DNA of 64,000 nucleotides from positions 1-64,000 of the forward strand of contig JAODND010000100.1 of NCBI GenBank assembly GCA_025465465.1. The letters are read 5' to 3'. The position numbers and the translations under genes are program-made. The notes beneath the pieces were generated by a model. That model was not told where the DNA came from. It saw only the letters and a list, made by a program, of their open reading frames with translations, and did not search any database. Positions 23,730-34,131 of the stretch are shown one piece after another (within the stretch, counting starts at the first letter, position 1; each line of letters begins with the position of its first letter). This stretch comes from Frankiales bacterium (GTDB taxonomy: Bacteria > Actinomycetota > Actinomycetes > Mycobacteriales > SCTD01).

Positions 23730-24889
23730 CGTGGCAGCTCCCGTGGCATCTCCAGCCGCACTTCGGTGCCCTCGCCCGCGGCGCTGCGGACGACGGCGAG
23801 CCCGCCGTGCCGGGTCATCCGGCCGTGGACGGAGCCGGCCAGCCCGTGCCTGTCCTCGGGCACGCCGCTGGGGTCGAAGCCCCGGCCGCGGTCCCGCACG
23901 AACACGGTCACCTGCTCGGGCTCCACCTCGCAGTAGACGTCGACGGTTGCGACCCCCGAGTGCTTGGCGGCGTTCACCACAGCCTCCCTGGTCGCGGCGA
24001 CCACGGCCGCGACCTTCTCGGACAGCTCGGTGTCCCCGACGGTGACCACGTCCACCGCCACCTGGAAGGACTCCTCGACCTCGGCGGCCAGCGACTCGAG
24101 CGCGCCGGCCAGCGAGCCCTCAGCCGTCCCGCCGGTGTAGAGCCACGTGCGGAGCTCGCGCTCCTGGCCACGGGCCAGCCGAGTCACCTCGGCGGGGGAC
24201 GCTGATGCCTTCTGGATGAGTGCCAGGGTCTGCAGGACCGAGTCGTGGACGTGGGCGGCGACCTCCGCGCGCTCCTGCGACCGGATGCGCTCCCGACGCT
24301 CGGTGCTGAGGTCGGCCGCCATGCTCACCCACCACGGCGACGACAGCAGCGCGATCCCGACGACGACGACGACCGTCGAGACGAGGCCGGCCCGCGCGAC
24401 GGCGAGCTGTCCGCGCTCGGCGAGGAAGCCGACCAGACCGCCGACCAGCAGCACGGCTCCGAAGCTGAGCCGGAGGGCGACCGAGCGGCTGCCGGTCGCC
24501 GACTCCCGCCAGCGCCGGCGCTGCGCGAGATCGGCCTGCTGCCAGACGAGTGCGACGCCTGCGACCGCGGCCAGCAGCGGCACGACGCTCTTGCCGCCGG
24601 GGACGATGCCGGTGGGGACGAGCGCGGAGAGCCCGAGGACGACCGTCACCAGCAGGGCCAGCAGCAAGCCCTGCCCCCGCCGGTCGCTCTGGAAGGTCGT
24701 GCCGTCGCGCTGTGGCAGGAACACCCAGATCACGCAGTAGACGACCAGTCCCAGGCCGTTTGCGAGACAGAGCGCCACAAAGGCGATGCGCACCGCCAGG
24801 AGGGGCAGTCCGGTGTAGGCGGCGAGCCCAGAGGCGACGCCCGCGAGCGCCCGGCCGTCGATCTCACGGCGCAGCGCGGGGACGTTCAC
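23726..24889 (-). CDS. Sensor histidine kinase with N-terminal PspC domain
   Basis: 387 residues. PspC domain at about 1-55 (REIDGRALAGVASGLAAYTG), four to five further membrane helices, an H-box of the HisKA_3 type near His220 (HVHDSVLQTLALIQ) and a C-terminal ATPase (VNAAKHSGV, DRGRGFD). PspC-headed kinases sense membrane stress in actinobacteria. The GTG at 24889 is chosen. A TTG at 24934 is in frame, but it falls inside the palindrome 24923-24941, which is better read as an operator. It forms an operon with the regulator and probably the SRPBCC gene. Confidence 0.88.
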   Translation of the reverse strand: MNVPALRREIDGRALAGVASGLAAYTGLPLLAVRIAFVALCLANGLGLVVYCVIWVFLPQRDGTTFQSDRRGQGLLLALLVTVVLGLSALVPTGIVPGGKSVVPLLAAVAGVALVWQQADLAQRRRWRESATGSRSVALRLSFGAVLLVGGLVGFLAERGQLAVARAGLVSTVVVVVGIALLSSPWWVSMAADLSTERRERIRSQERAEVAAHVHDSVLQTLALIQKASASPAEVTRLARGQERELRTWLYTGGTAEGSLAGALESLAAEVEESFQVAVDVVTVGDTELSEKVAAVVAATREAVVNAAKHSGVATVDVYCEVEPEQVTVFVRDRGRGFDPSGVPEDRHGLAGSVHGRMTRHGGLAVVRSAAGEGTEVRLEMPRELPR

Positions 24890-24922
24890 CTGATCAGCAT
24901 GCCCGCGCCCTTGCCGTACCGC

Positions 24923-24941
24923 CTCAGGGCTCAACCCTGAG
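24923..24941 (-). promoter_or_regulatory. Palindromic operator A of the PspC system
   Basis: CTCAGGGCTCAACCCTGAG: 7-bp perfect arms around five bases, 34 bases upstream of the kinase GTG and overlapping the SRPBCC stop. Read on the minus strand it contains CAGGGTTGAGCCCTGA, matching site B (25406) at 15 of 16 positions. Confidence 0.65.
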
Positions 24942-25386
24942 ATGCCTGCAGGACGGAGCGGATGCGCTCGGCGAGCGCCAGGTGGGCCTTGCGGCCCTCG
25001 CGGTAGGCATAGCGGAACAGCAGGCTCGGTGCGGTCAGCTCGACGTCGACGTGGACGTGCACGCCGCTGCCGGTGGGCGTGACGGTGGTGCGGTTGCGGA
25101 TCGTGGTGCGGGGGCGCTGTCGGGCGACGGTGACGACCTCGGTGTCCGATCTCGACAGGGTGTCGGCGTGATAGGTGATGCGGAACGGCACCGGCCCGAG
25201 CCGGAGGCTGTCCGTGATCGCATAGCTCCGGAGCGCGCCCTCGACCGGTGGCAGCTCCTCGACCTTGGTGATCAACGGATGCAGCTCGCCCTGACGGGTC
25301 AGGTCGGACAGCAGCGCCATCGCGGCCGCCGGCGTCGCTTCGGCGTTGACGTCATAGCTCCAGGTCCCGGTGCGCACGCGCGACAT
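24931..25386 (-). CDS. SRPBCC-family (START-like) protein
   Basis: 151 residues with the polyketide cyclase/START-like helix-grip fold: TWSYDVNAEATPAAAMALLS at the start, GPVPFRITYHADTLSRSDTE in the middle and a long C-terminal helix. Such proteins bind hydrophobic ligands; no catalytic signature is seen. It is first in the minus-strand unit with kinase and regulator, and divergent from the pspC gene across a 70-base region carrying operator B. The ATG at 25386 lies three bases from a CAGGGT half-site. Confidence 0.75.
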   Translation of the reverse strand: MSRVRTGTWSYDVNAEATPAAAMALLSDLTRQGELHPLITKVEELPPVEGALRSYAITDSLRLGPVPFRITYHADTLSRSDTEVVTVARQRPRTTIRNRTTVTPTGSGVHVHVDVELTAPSLLFRYAYREGRKAHLALAERIRSVLQASQG

Positions 25387-25420
25387 CTAACCCTGACGGC
25401 AGGTCCAGGGTTGCGCCCTG
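25387..25420 (+). promoter_or_regulatory. Divergent operator region B of the PspC system
   Basis: AACCCTG (25389-25395) and CAGGGTT (25406-25412) form a 7-bp inverted repeat across ten bases. Overlapping it, CAGGG (25406-25410), TTGCG, CCCTG (25416-25420) makes a second palindrome that matches operator A. It sits between the SRPBCC gene and the pspC gene and could serve both. Confidence 0.65.
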
Positions 25421-25456
25421 ATGTGCGGCCGATCGCTGGACCCGAGTCTGGAGGCC

Positions 25457-26485
25457 ATGACAGAGAGCACGGCCTTCGTCGCCGCCCCCCCACGTGCACG
25501 ACTCGAGCGACCCCGCGACTCCGTCTTCCGAGGCGTCTGCTCCGCGATCGCCCGCCACACCGGCACCGACGCCGTGCTGTGGCGGGTACTCGTGCTGGTG
25601 CTGATGTTCTTCAACGGCCTGGGCCTGGTGCTCTATGTCCTCGGCGTGGTCGCCATTCCCCGGGAGGACCAGGAACGCTCACTGGCCGACCGCCTCGTCA
25701 ACGGTCCGGACCGTCGGCTGACCCGCAACCAGACGGTGCTGCTGATCCTGCTGCTGATCCTGGGGGTCGCGTACGTCCGCAACGCGAGTGGCGTCGTCGT
25801 GGCGGCGGTCGCGGTCGCGGTCGGCTTCCTGTGGTGGCGTGGCAAGGGTGACGCTCCCGTCGGTCCGGCCGCGCCCGCGGCGCCGGTGGCGGAGTGGATC
25901 CCGCCGCCGCCGCTGCCCCCTCGACCGCGTTCACCGTTCGGTGGGATCACCGTCAGCGTCGCCGCCCTGGTGGCCGGCGCTCTCGTCCTGGTCGGCGTGA
26001 CGGGCACCCACATGCCGGTAGCCGTCCCGATCGCCGCAGCCCTGGGGGTCGTCGGACTCGGGCTGGTCGCCGGGTCCTCCTTCGGCCGCAGCTGGGGGCT
26101 CGTCCTGCTCGCCGCCGTGCTGACGGTCTGGCTCGCCATCGCTGCCGCGGCCCAGCCGCTGCTCGACGACGGTGTTGGCAAGCGCGACTGGTCGCCGACC
26201 GGCTCGGCGAGCTATCGCCTCGGTGCGGGCAAGGGGATCCTCGACCTCGGGTCGGTGGCCCCGACCGCGGACATCACGGCGCATGTCGGTTATGGCGAGC
26301 TGCTCGTCGTCGTGCCCGCGTCGCTCGCGCTGGCCGTCGACGCCGAGGCCGACTACGGCGACGTCGACCTGTTCGGCAAGGCCGACGGGGGCCGTCACCA
26401 TCGCCAGACGTTCACCGATCCGGACGCCACGGTGCACCTGCACCTCGACGTCCATGCCGGCGAGGTCAAGGTGGTACGGCAGTGA
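25457..26485 (+). CDS. PspC-domain membrane protein with LiaF-like C-terminus
   Basis: 342 residues. PspC domain at about 15-75 (RPRDSVFRGVCSAIARHTG), further membrane helices through residue 235, then a soluble beta-rich C-terminus (LGAGKGILDLGSVAPT, VGYGELLVVVPASLALAVDA) resembling the cell-wall-active antibiotic response domain of LiaF/VraT. It is a likely accessory sensor or effector of the kinase-regulator pair encoded divergently. The ATG at 25457 is preferred; an in-frame ATG at 25421 lies directly against the operator. The downstream gene overlaps by four bases. Confidence 0.83.
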   Translation: MTESTAFVAAPPRARLERPRDSVFRGVCSAIARHTGTDAVLWRVLVLVLMFFNGLGLVLYVLGVVAIPREDQERSLADRLVNGPDRRLTRNQTVLLILLLILGVAYVRNASGVVVAAVAVAVGFLWWRGKGDAPVGPAAPAAPVAEWIPPPPLPPRPRSPFGGITVSVAALVAGALVLVGVTGTHMPVAVPIAAALGVVGLGLVAGSSFGRSWGLVLLAAVLTVWLAIAAAAQPLLDDGVGKRDWSPTGSASYRLGAGKGILDLGSVAPTADITAHVGYGELLVVVPASLALAVDAEADYGDVDLFGKADGGRHHRQTFTDPDATVHLHLDVHAGEVKVVRQ

Positions 26486-26688
26486 ACGCGCCCTTCGACA
26501 AGCCGGCGATGCTGATGGGGGTCGTCGCGCTCATCGCCTCGGGCCTCTACTTCCTGGACCTGGCCGGAGCGGTCCACGTCGACGAGCTGGTCACGGTGGT
26601 CTCCCTCTGGGTCGGGCTGGCCCTCGTGGGGCTGTACCGCAGCGGGCTCAGGCTGCGGGAGCGGCTCCGTCGTGAGCGGTCCGGCTGA
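26482..26688 (+). CDS. Small membrane protein in the PspC operon
   Basis: 68 residues with two predicted membrane helices (LMGVVALIASGLYFLDL and TVVSLWVGLALVGLY) and a basic C-terminal tail (LRERLRRERSG). The GTG at 26482 sits in a GTGA overlap with the pspC stop, which supports real translation. No family is recognised. The 3' end overlaps the convergent acetyltransferase gene by 41 bases. It may be a small regulator or subunit of the PspC protein. Confidence 0.68.
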   Translation: MNAPFDKPAMLMGVVALIASGLYFLDLAGAVHVDELVTVVSLWVGLALVGLYRSGLRLRERLRRERSG

Positions 26689-27757
26689 ACACCACGAAGT
26701 CGCGGGGAGTCCCGTGCCGGTCCCGACGGGCCTGGCGCAGGACGCCCTCGCGCGTGAAGCCACCCTTCTCCGCGGCCCGCTGCGACGCCAGGTTGTCGAC
26801 GTCGGCCAGCAGCTCGACACGACTCAGGCCGAGGGCCACCCGGCCCCAGCCCGCGAGCAGCGCCGCACCCCGACCCGCGGCGCCGCGTCCCCGGGCCCAC
26901 GGCGCCGTCCAGTAGCCGATCTCCCCGTAGCCCTGGTCCCGGTGCGGCAGCTTCAGCCCGACCGCGCCCAGCAGCTCACCGGAGACGGCCTCGGTGACCG
27001 CCAGCTCGGCGGCCCGGCCATCGGCCCAGGAGTGGGCGACGAAGGTCTCGACGTAGTCCCGGCCGTGCTCCAGCGTGTATGGCGAGGGGACCGGCAGCCA
27101 GGTGGCGGTCAGCGGGTCGTCGCAGGCCCGGGCCACCTCGGCTGCGTCCGCGGGTCGCCACCGGCGCAGCCGCACCACCCCGTCCGTGAGGTCGACGGAG
27201 GACGGCAGCGGCCGGGTGTCCGTCATCGGGTCCGTGGCCAGCAGCGAGCCGACCCAGTCGTCGACCCGCACGCCGCGCTGCCAGAAGGCCTTGCGAGCGA
27301 GGCCCTCCACCATGAAGCCGACCTTCTGAGCCACCGCCCGGGAGCCGAAGTTGCCGACCGCGCACGCCCAGCCGATCCGCTCGAGGTCCAAGGCTCCGAA
27401 GCCCCACCTGCAGAGCGCGGCAACCGCCTCGGTGGTCACGCCGCGGCCCCGGGCCTCCGGCGCGGTCCAGTACGCCACCGTGGCCTCACGCTGCCGGATG
27501 CCGTGCAGGGCGGTGCCGCCCAGCACCGCTCCCGTCGTGGCGTCCCGGACCGCGAACGTGGCGGCCGTCCCGTCCTGCCACCACTGCGGGGTCTCCACGC
27601 ACACGTACCGCCGGGCGTCCTCCCGGGTGTACGGATCGGGGCCGCCTGTCCATCGGATGACCTCGGCGTCCTGGCGACCGGCCAGCAGGGCGTCTTCGTC
27701 GTACGGGGTCCAGGGCTGGAGCACCAGGCTCCCGCAGGTGATGTCCGTCGGCTGCAT
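26648..27757 (-). CDS. Tandem GNAT acetyltransferase (two RimJ-like domains)
   Basis: 369 residues forming two GNAT domains of the RimJ/RimL type, about 1-175 and 182-360. Each has the acetyl-CoA pyrophosphate loop: APEARGRGVTTEA in the first, APWARGRGAAGRG in the second, each after a VAYWT/IGYWT strand. Each ends with a GF(M)xxEGxxR motif (AQKVGFMVEGLAR and AEKGGFTREGVLRQ). RimJ-like enzymes acetylate N-terminal amines of proteins or small amines; the substrate is unknown. The duplication within one chain is intact. Convergent overlap with the small membrane gene; divergent from secA. Confidence 0.84.
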   Translation of the reverse strand: MQPTDITCGSLVLQPWTPYDEDALLAGRQDAEVIRWTGGPDPYTREDARRYVCVETPQWWQDGTAATFAVRDATTGAVLGGTALHGIRQREATVAYWTAPEARGRGVTTEAVAALCRWGFGALDLERIGWACAVGNFGSRAVAQKVGFMVEGLARKAFWQRGVRVDDWVGSLLATDPMTDTRPLPSSVDLTDGVVRLRRWRPADAAEVARACDDPLTATWLPVPSPYTLEHGRDYVETFVAHSWADGRAAELAVTEAVSGELLGAVGLKLPHRDQGYGEIGYWTAPWARGRGAAGRGAALLAGWGRVALGLSRVELLADVDNLASQRAAEKGGFTREGVLRQARRDRHGTPRDFVVFSRTAHDGAAPAA

Positions 27758-27791
27758 CCCCCGACCCTGCCAGGGAGGGACCGAGCACGCC

Positions 27792-27797
27792 TAGGAT
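27792..27797 (+). promoter_or_regulatory. -10 box TAGGAT of secA, leaderless
   Basis: TAGGAT, then CAACCC, then the secA ATG at 27804. There is no Shine-Dalgarno. Confidence 0.6.
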
Positions 27798-27803
27798 CAA
27801 CCC

Positions 27804-30926
<3,123 letters not shown>

Positions 30927-31008
30927 GACTCGTCAACCTCGACGCGCTGGGGCGCGGTCGTTCTTCCACGTTCTCGACGGCCGCGCGGCGTCGGCGGGCA
31001 GCTGTCGG

Positions 31009-31524
31009 TCAGAGCCCGACCAGCTCGGTGCACCGCCAGCGACCCTCGAAGCCCTCCAGCCGGAGGGCGAGGGCGCCGAAGCGTCCGTCCCGATGAACCG
31101 TGGCGCAGGCCTCGACGAGTCCCTCGGGTCGCTCCTGCACATGCACGGACCGCACCGCACGCAGGTCAGGACGACGGCCCCGCGGCATGTCACGGCCCTC
31201 GAGCGACGCGGCCAGCGAGGTGTAGAGCTCGGGGCTCGTGTCGCGCCGGAGCTGCTTGATCGAGCGCACTCCGGCGAGCACCTCGAGGACGCCTTGCACC
31301 AGGGTGCGGGCGAAGACGTGCGACGCCGGCAGTTCTGCGGTCGCGGTGCGCTCTGCCGCGAGCCAGGCGTTGTCGTCGAACGTGGCCAGCTTCTCCGGTG
31401 ATGCCGTTCGGACCAGTCTTAGGACAGGCGCCCCGACCTCGTCGTCGTAGGGCGGCGCCGAGGCCGGCGCGGCCACGAGGCGCAGGGGTACGGGCTCGAG
31501 CTCGAGAGCAGGCAGTGCGGTCAT
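31009..31524 (-). CDS. Rv3235-family protein
   Basis: 171 residues. A Pro/Ala-rich N-terminus is followed by a compact domain with ASHVFARTLVQGVLEVLAGV, RSIKQLRRDTSPELYTSL and VEACATVHRDGRFGALALRL, the conserved elements of the actinobacterial Rv3235 family. The function is unknown; a SecA-C-like or export-related role has been suggested only by location. It is convergent with secA and 15 bases downstream of the LysM gene on the same strand. Confidence 0.8.
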   Translation of the reverse strand: MTALPALELEPVPLRLVAAPASAPPYDDEVGAPVLRLVRTASPEKLATFDDNAWLAAERTATAELPASHVFARTLVQGVLEVLAGVRSIKQLRRDTSPELYTSLAASLEGRDMPRGRRPDLRAVRSVHVQERPEGLVEACATVHRDGRFGALALRLEGFEGRWRCTELVGL

Positions 31525-31539
31525 GTGATCCCCTTGAGG

Positions 31540-32145
31540 TCAGGGCGCCGAGAGCCGGTCGCCGGGGTGGATGAGGTCGGGGTGGTCACCGACGACCGCG
31601 CGGTTGGCGGCCCACCAGCGCGGCCACTCCTGAGCGACCCGGGCGTCGGCTGCCGAGGGACCGAGGGCACGGGCAGCGATGGCCCACATCGAGTCGCCCG
31701 GCCTGACGACCACCGACGAGCCGTCGACGTGCCGGACAGGTAGGGCCGGCACCGGCGCCGGGGCGGCCCGTCGCGGGGCGAGGCCGGGCCAGTCCAGGGA
31801 GTCGTGGGCCGAGCCGGCGACAGTCGGTGCGCGGTCCTCGGCCAGGGCTGCCGGTCCCGCGAGCACCGAGGCGGCGAGCGACGCCCCGACCGCCACGCGG
31901 GCCAGCGCCCGGACCGACGACGGGGCGATCCGCGCTGCTGCGGTGGCGGCGAGCCGGCCGGCCGCCCCAGGCAGCTGGGAACCACGCTCGAGCAGCAGGA
32001 CCAGCAGCAGCCAGCCCGTGCACAGCCAGGCCGTGGTCGACACGACCGCGAGCAGCGGAGCGGTCGGCCCGGCGGCCGAGGGGGCGAGCGCCGCGAGGCA
32101 GGGAGCCACGGCCAGCAGCGCCGTCGCCTGGACCCGATGCGTCAT
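31540..32145 (-). CDS. LysM-domain membrane protein
   Basis: 201 residues. Two or three N-terminal membrane helices (residues about 5-60 and 80-100) place the C-terminus outside. There a LysM peptidoglycan-binding module begins SSVVVRPGDSMWAIAARALG and ends DLIHPGDRL. It probably anchors to the cell wall. A 10-bp-phased repeat (32164-32179) lies about 20 bases upstream of its ATG. It forms a unit with the Rv3235-like gene. Confidence 0.82.
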   Translation of the reverse strand: MTHRVQATALLAVAPCLAALAPSAAGPTAPLLAVVSTTAWLCTGWLLLVLLLERGSQLPGAAGRLAATAAARIAPSSVRALARVAVGASLAASVLAGPAALAEDRAPTVAGSAHDSLDWPGLAPRRAAPAPVPALPVRHVDGSSVVVRPGDSMWAIAARALGPSAADARVAQEWPRWWAANRAVVGDHPDLIHPGDRLSAP

Positions 32146-32163
32146 CCCCGCCTCTATTCATGC

Positions 32164-32190
32164 GTTTGCTTGTGTTTGCCTTTGTACAGC
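32164..32190 (-). repeat. 10-bp-phased GTTTGC repeats near the LysM start
   Basis: GTTTGC at 32164-32169 and at 32174-32179, exactly ten bases apart, in an AT-rich patch between the divergent LysM and 32252 genes. The same hexamer family recurs at 33069-33094 with the same period upstream of the BldC-like gene. Confidence 0.55.
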
Positions 32191-32251
32191 TGCATACACC
32201 TGCGGTCAAGCGGGGTAGCGAAAGAGTGCTGATCTCGGGCAGGGTGGGGGT

Positions 32252-32809
32252 GTGCGCTGGGACGAGCTGTTCGCCGACCTCGACGCCCAGCTGTCCGCGG
32301 CCGAAGCCGCCGAGCTGGCGGCGGAGGTCGCCGACCGCACCCGCCAGGAGGTCGGGCAGCTTCGTCTGGTCGACCGGTTGCGGCCGGCGTTGGGCGCCCG
32401 CGTCACGCTGCAGGTGGCGGGCCTCGGCACGGCGCACGGCACCTTGCTCGACGCTGGGACCGACTGGCTGCTGGTGCAGGAGGACGGCGCCCGGGAGCTG
32501 CTGTTGCCGACCGCATCCGTGCTCTCGGTCAGTGGGGTGGGAGGTCCGGCCGAGGTGCCCAACTCAGAGGGCGAGGTGGTGCGTCGTCTCGACGTGCGGT
32601 GGGCGCTGAAAGGCTTGGTACGCAGTCGATCAGGCGTGCAGGTGCTGCTTCTGGACGGGTCGGCGCTGACCGGCACCCTCGACCGGGTGGGCGCCGACCA
32701 CGTCGACCTGGCGGAGCACGCTCCAGGAGAGCCGCGTCGGGCGGCGGCCGTGCGTCAGGTGCGGCTGGTGCCGCTTGCCGCACTGGCAGCGATCAGGAGC
32801 TGGGGCTAG
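32252..32809 (+). CDS. Conserved actinobacterial hypothetical protein
   Basis: 185 residues. It starts with an acidic helical segment (MRWDELFADLDAQLSAAEAA) followed by two beta-rich repeats: GLGTAHGTLLDAGTDWLLVQ and DGSALTGTLDRVGADHVDLA. These look like two SH3/Sm-like barrels. No catalytic residues are visible. The GTG at 32252 is preceded by CAGGGT and a 6-base spacer (possible leaderless start). Its TAG stop shares CTAG with the stop of the convergent BldC-like gene. It recurs beside bldC-like genes in related genomes as far as I recall; function unknown. Confidence 0.7.
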   Translation: MRWDELFADLDAQLSAAEAAELAAEVADRTRQEVGQLRLVDRLRPALGARVTLQVAGLGTAHGTLLDAGTDWLLVQEDGARELLLPTASVLSVSGVGGPAEVPNSEGEVVRRLDVRWALKGLVRSRSGVQVLLLDGSALTGTLDRVGADHVDLAEHAPGEPRRAAAVRQVRLVPLAALAAIRSWG

Positions 32810-33045
32810 TCCTCGGGGACGCTGTCGCCGGTCCCGAGCGGGTGGCTGTCGACGAAGGCTCTGGTCTCGGCATACATCCGCGCGATGTAGTCCTCCAGAG
32901 CCGTCGACTCGACGCGCCACTGCCCGCGGCCACCGATCTTGATCGCGGGCAGGTCGCCGTTGCGCACCAGGGCGTAGGTCTGCGAGGCGGAGATGTTCAG
33001 CAGGTCGGCGACGTCCGAGAGCTGCAGGAACCGCGGTGCGGTCAC
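32806..33045 (-). CDS. BldC-like MerR-type/excisionase-family DNA-binding protein
   Basis: 79 residues. A single winged helix-turn-helix of the HTH_17/BldC class: FLQLSDVADLLNISASQTYA, LVRNGDLPAIKIGGRGQWRV and ESTALEDYIARMYAETRAF. BldC proteins lack an effector domain and bind direct repeats cooperatively, head-to-tail, controlling development in Streptomyces. The GTG at 33045 has AGGAGGAG seven bases upstream. Its own upstream region carries three hexamers at 10-bp spacing (33069-33094), a likely autoregulatory site. Confidence 0.86.
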   Translation of the reverse strand: MTAPRFLQLSDVADLLNISASQTYALVRNGDLPAIKIGGRGQWRVESTALEDYIARMYAETRAFVDSHPLGTGDSVPED

Positions 33046-33068
33046 GTGATCTCCTCCTGCTCGGGTGC

Positions 33069-33094
33069 GGTTGCCTCAGTGTGCCATCGTTTGC
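33069..33094 (-). repeat. Three 10-bp-phased hexamers upstream of the BldC-like gene
   Basis: GGTTGC (33069-33074), GTGTGC (33079-33084), GTTTGC (33089-33094): consensus GkTTGC at exact 10-base intervals, 24 bases upstream of the start codon. This fits one protomer per helical turn of a BldC-like filament. Confidence 0.6.
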
Positions 33095-33183
33095 GCTCGT
33101 TCGGCCGACGTCCACAAGGTCGGGTGCGCACCCGGCCCTGATACGCCACCATGCGTCCTCACCCCGATGGGAAGGACCAGCAC

Positions 33184-34131
33184 GTGACCGACGCCCCTGG
33201 CTCACCCTCGGCGTCGCGGCTGGCCACGCCCACCTGGTTGGACGGCCGGCTCGTGCTCGGCGTCCTGCTCGTGCTGGTCAGCGTCCTCGTCGGTGCCAAG
33301 GTGCTGGCCGGGGCCGACAGCTCGCAGCGCGTCTGGTCAGCGACCCACGCGCTGGCGCCGGGCACCGTGATCGCGCCCGGCGACGTGGCACTGACCAAGG
33401 TGCGGCTCTTCGGGTCCAGTGGGCGCTACCTCGCCGGGTCGGCCCCGGTCGGCTATGTGGTGCTGCGCAGTGTCGGGTCCCGCGAGCTGCTGCCGCACGA
33501 CGCGCTCGCCGCTCCTGGCGAGCAGGTGCAGCGCCGCGATGTCACGGTCCCCGTCGGCTACGGGCACCTGCCGACCGACCTGCGCAGCGGGGACGTCATC
33601 GACCTCTACGTGACGCCCGACGACAAGGCCATCCGACGCGGCGCGCAGGGTGTGGACCTGACCGTCCCGCGACTGGTGCTCCGCGACGTCGTGGTCGCGA
33701 GAGTCACCCGCTCGAGCGGGCTGACCTCCAGCGGTCAGACCGTCCCCGTCGTGCTCACCGTCGACCCGGCCCAGGTGCTCGCGGTCGTGCAGGCGCTCGC
33801 CGACGGCCCCCTCGACCTGGTGCGGGTGCCCGACGCCCACCTCGCCCGCTCGCGACCGCGTCACCGCAGCCGTGACGCTGGTCCCGGTCCTCACCGCCGT
33901 CAGCGACGCCGTCTGGGAGGCGCAGCTGGTCGCGGCGCTCGGCCGCGGCGACCACGGGGTCGCGGTCGTCCGTCGCTGTGTCGACCTCCCCGACCTGCTG
34001 GCGACGGCGGCGACCGGACAGGCCCGGGCCGTCCTGCTGTCGGCGGACCTGCGCCGCCTCGACCGGGAGGCGCTGACCCGGATCGCGGTCGCCGGAGTCG
34101 CCGTCGTCGGCCTCGTCCCTCCGGGCGATGA
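33184..34131 (+). CDS. SAF-domain (CpaB/RcpC-like) membrane protein, possibly frameshifted at its end
   Basis: As read, 315 residues. One membrane helix near 19-40 (LVLGVLLVLVSVLVGAKVL), then a SAF domain: ATHALAPGTVIAPGDVALTK and the VPVGYGHLPTDLRSGDVIDL segment, as in Flp-pilus CpaB/RcpC proteins. The plausible fold ends near VVQALADGPLDLVRVPDA (33840). Beyond this the frame is Arg/Pro/Gly-rich shadow sequence running 260 bases into the next gene. A one-base shift before 33872 would end at TGA 33873-33875, giving the GTGA overlap typical of this genome. The GTG at 33184 has GGGAAGGA upstream. Confidence 0.75.
   Translation: MTDAPGSPSASRLATPTWLDGRLVLGVLLVLVSVLVGAKVLAGADSSQRVWSATHALAPGTVIAPGDVALTKVRLFGSSGRYLAGSAPVGYVVLRSVGSRELLPHDALAAPGEQVQRRDVTVPVGYGHLPTDLRSGDVIDLYVTPDDKAIRRGAQGVDLTVPRLVLRDVVVARVTRSSGLTSSGQTVPVVLTVDPAQVLAVVQALADGPLDLVRVPDAHLARSRPRHRSRDAGPGPHRRQRRRLGGAAGRGARPRRPRGRGRPSLCRPPRPAGDGGDRTGPGRPAVGGPAPPRPGGADPDRGRRSRRRRPRPSGR

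Noticed and set aside
24890..24934. TTG start at 24934 for the PspC kinase
   Set aside because: The codon lies in the centre of a palindromic operator; the GTG at 24889 starts directly before the PspC domain.
25421..25456. ATG at 25421 for the pspC gene
   Set aside because: It abuts operator B and adds 12 residues with no domain support; 25457 is a better start.
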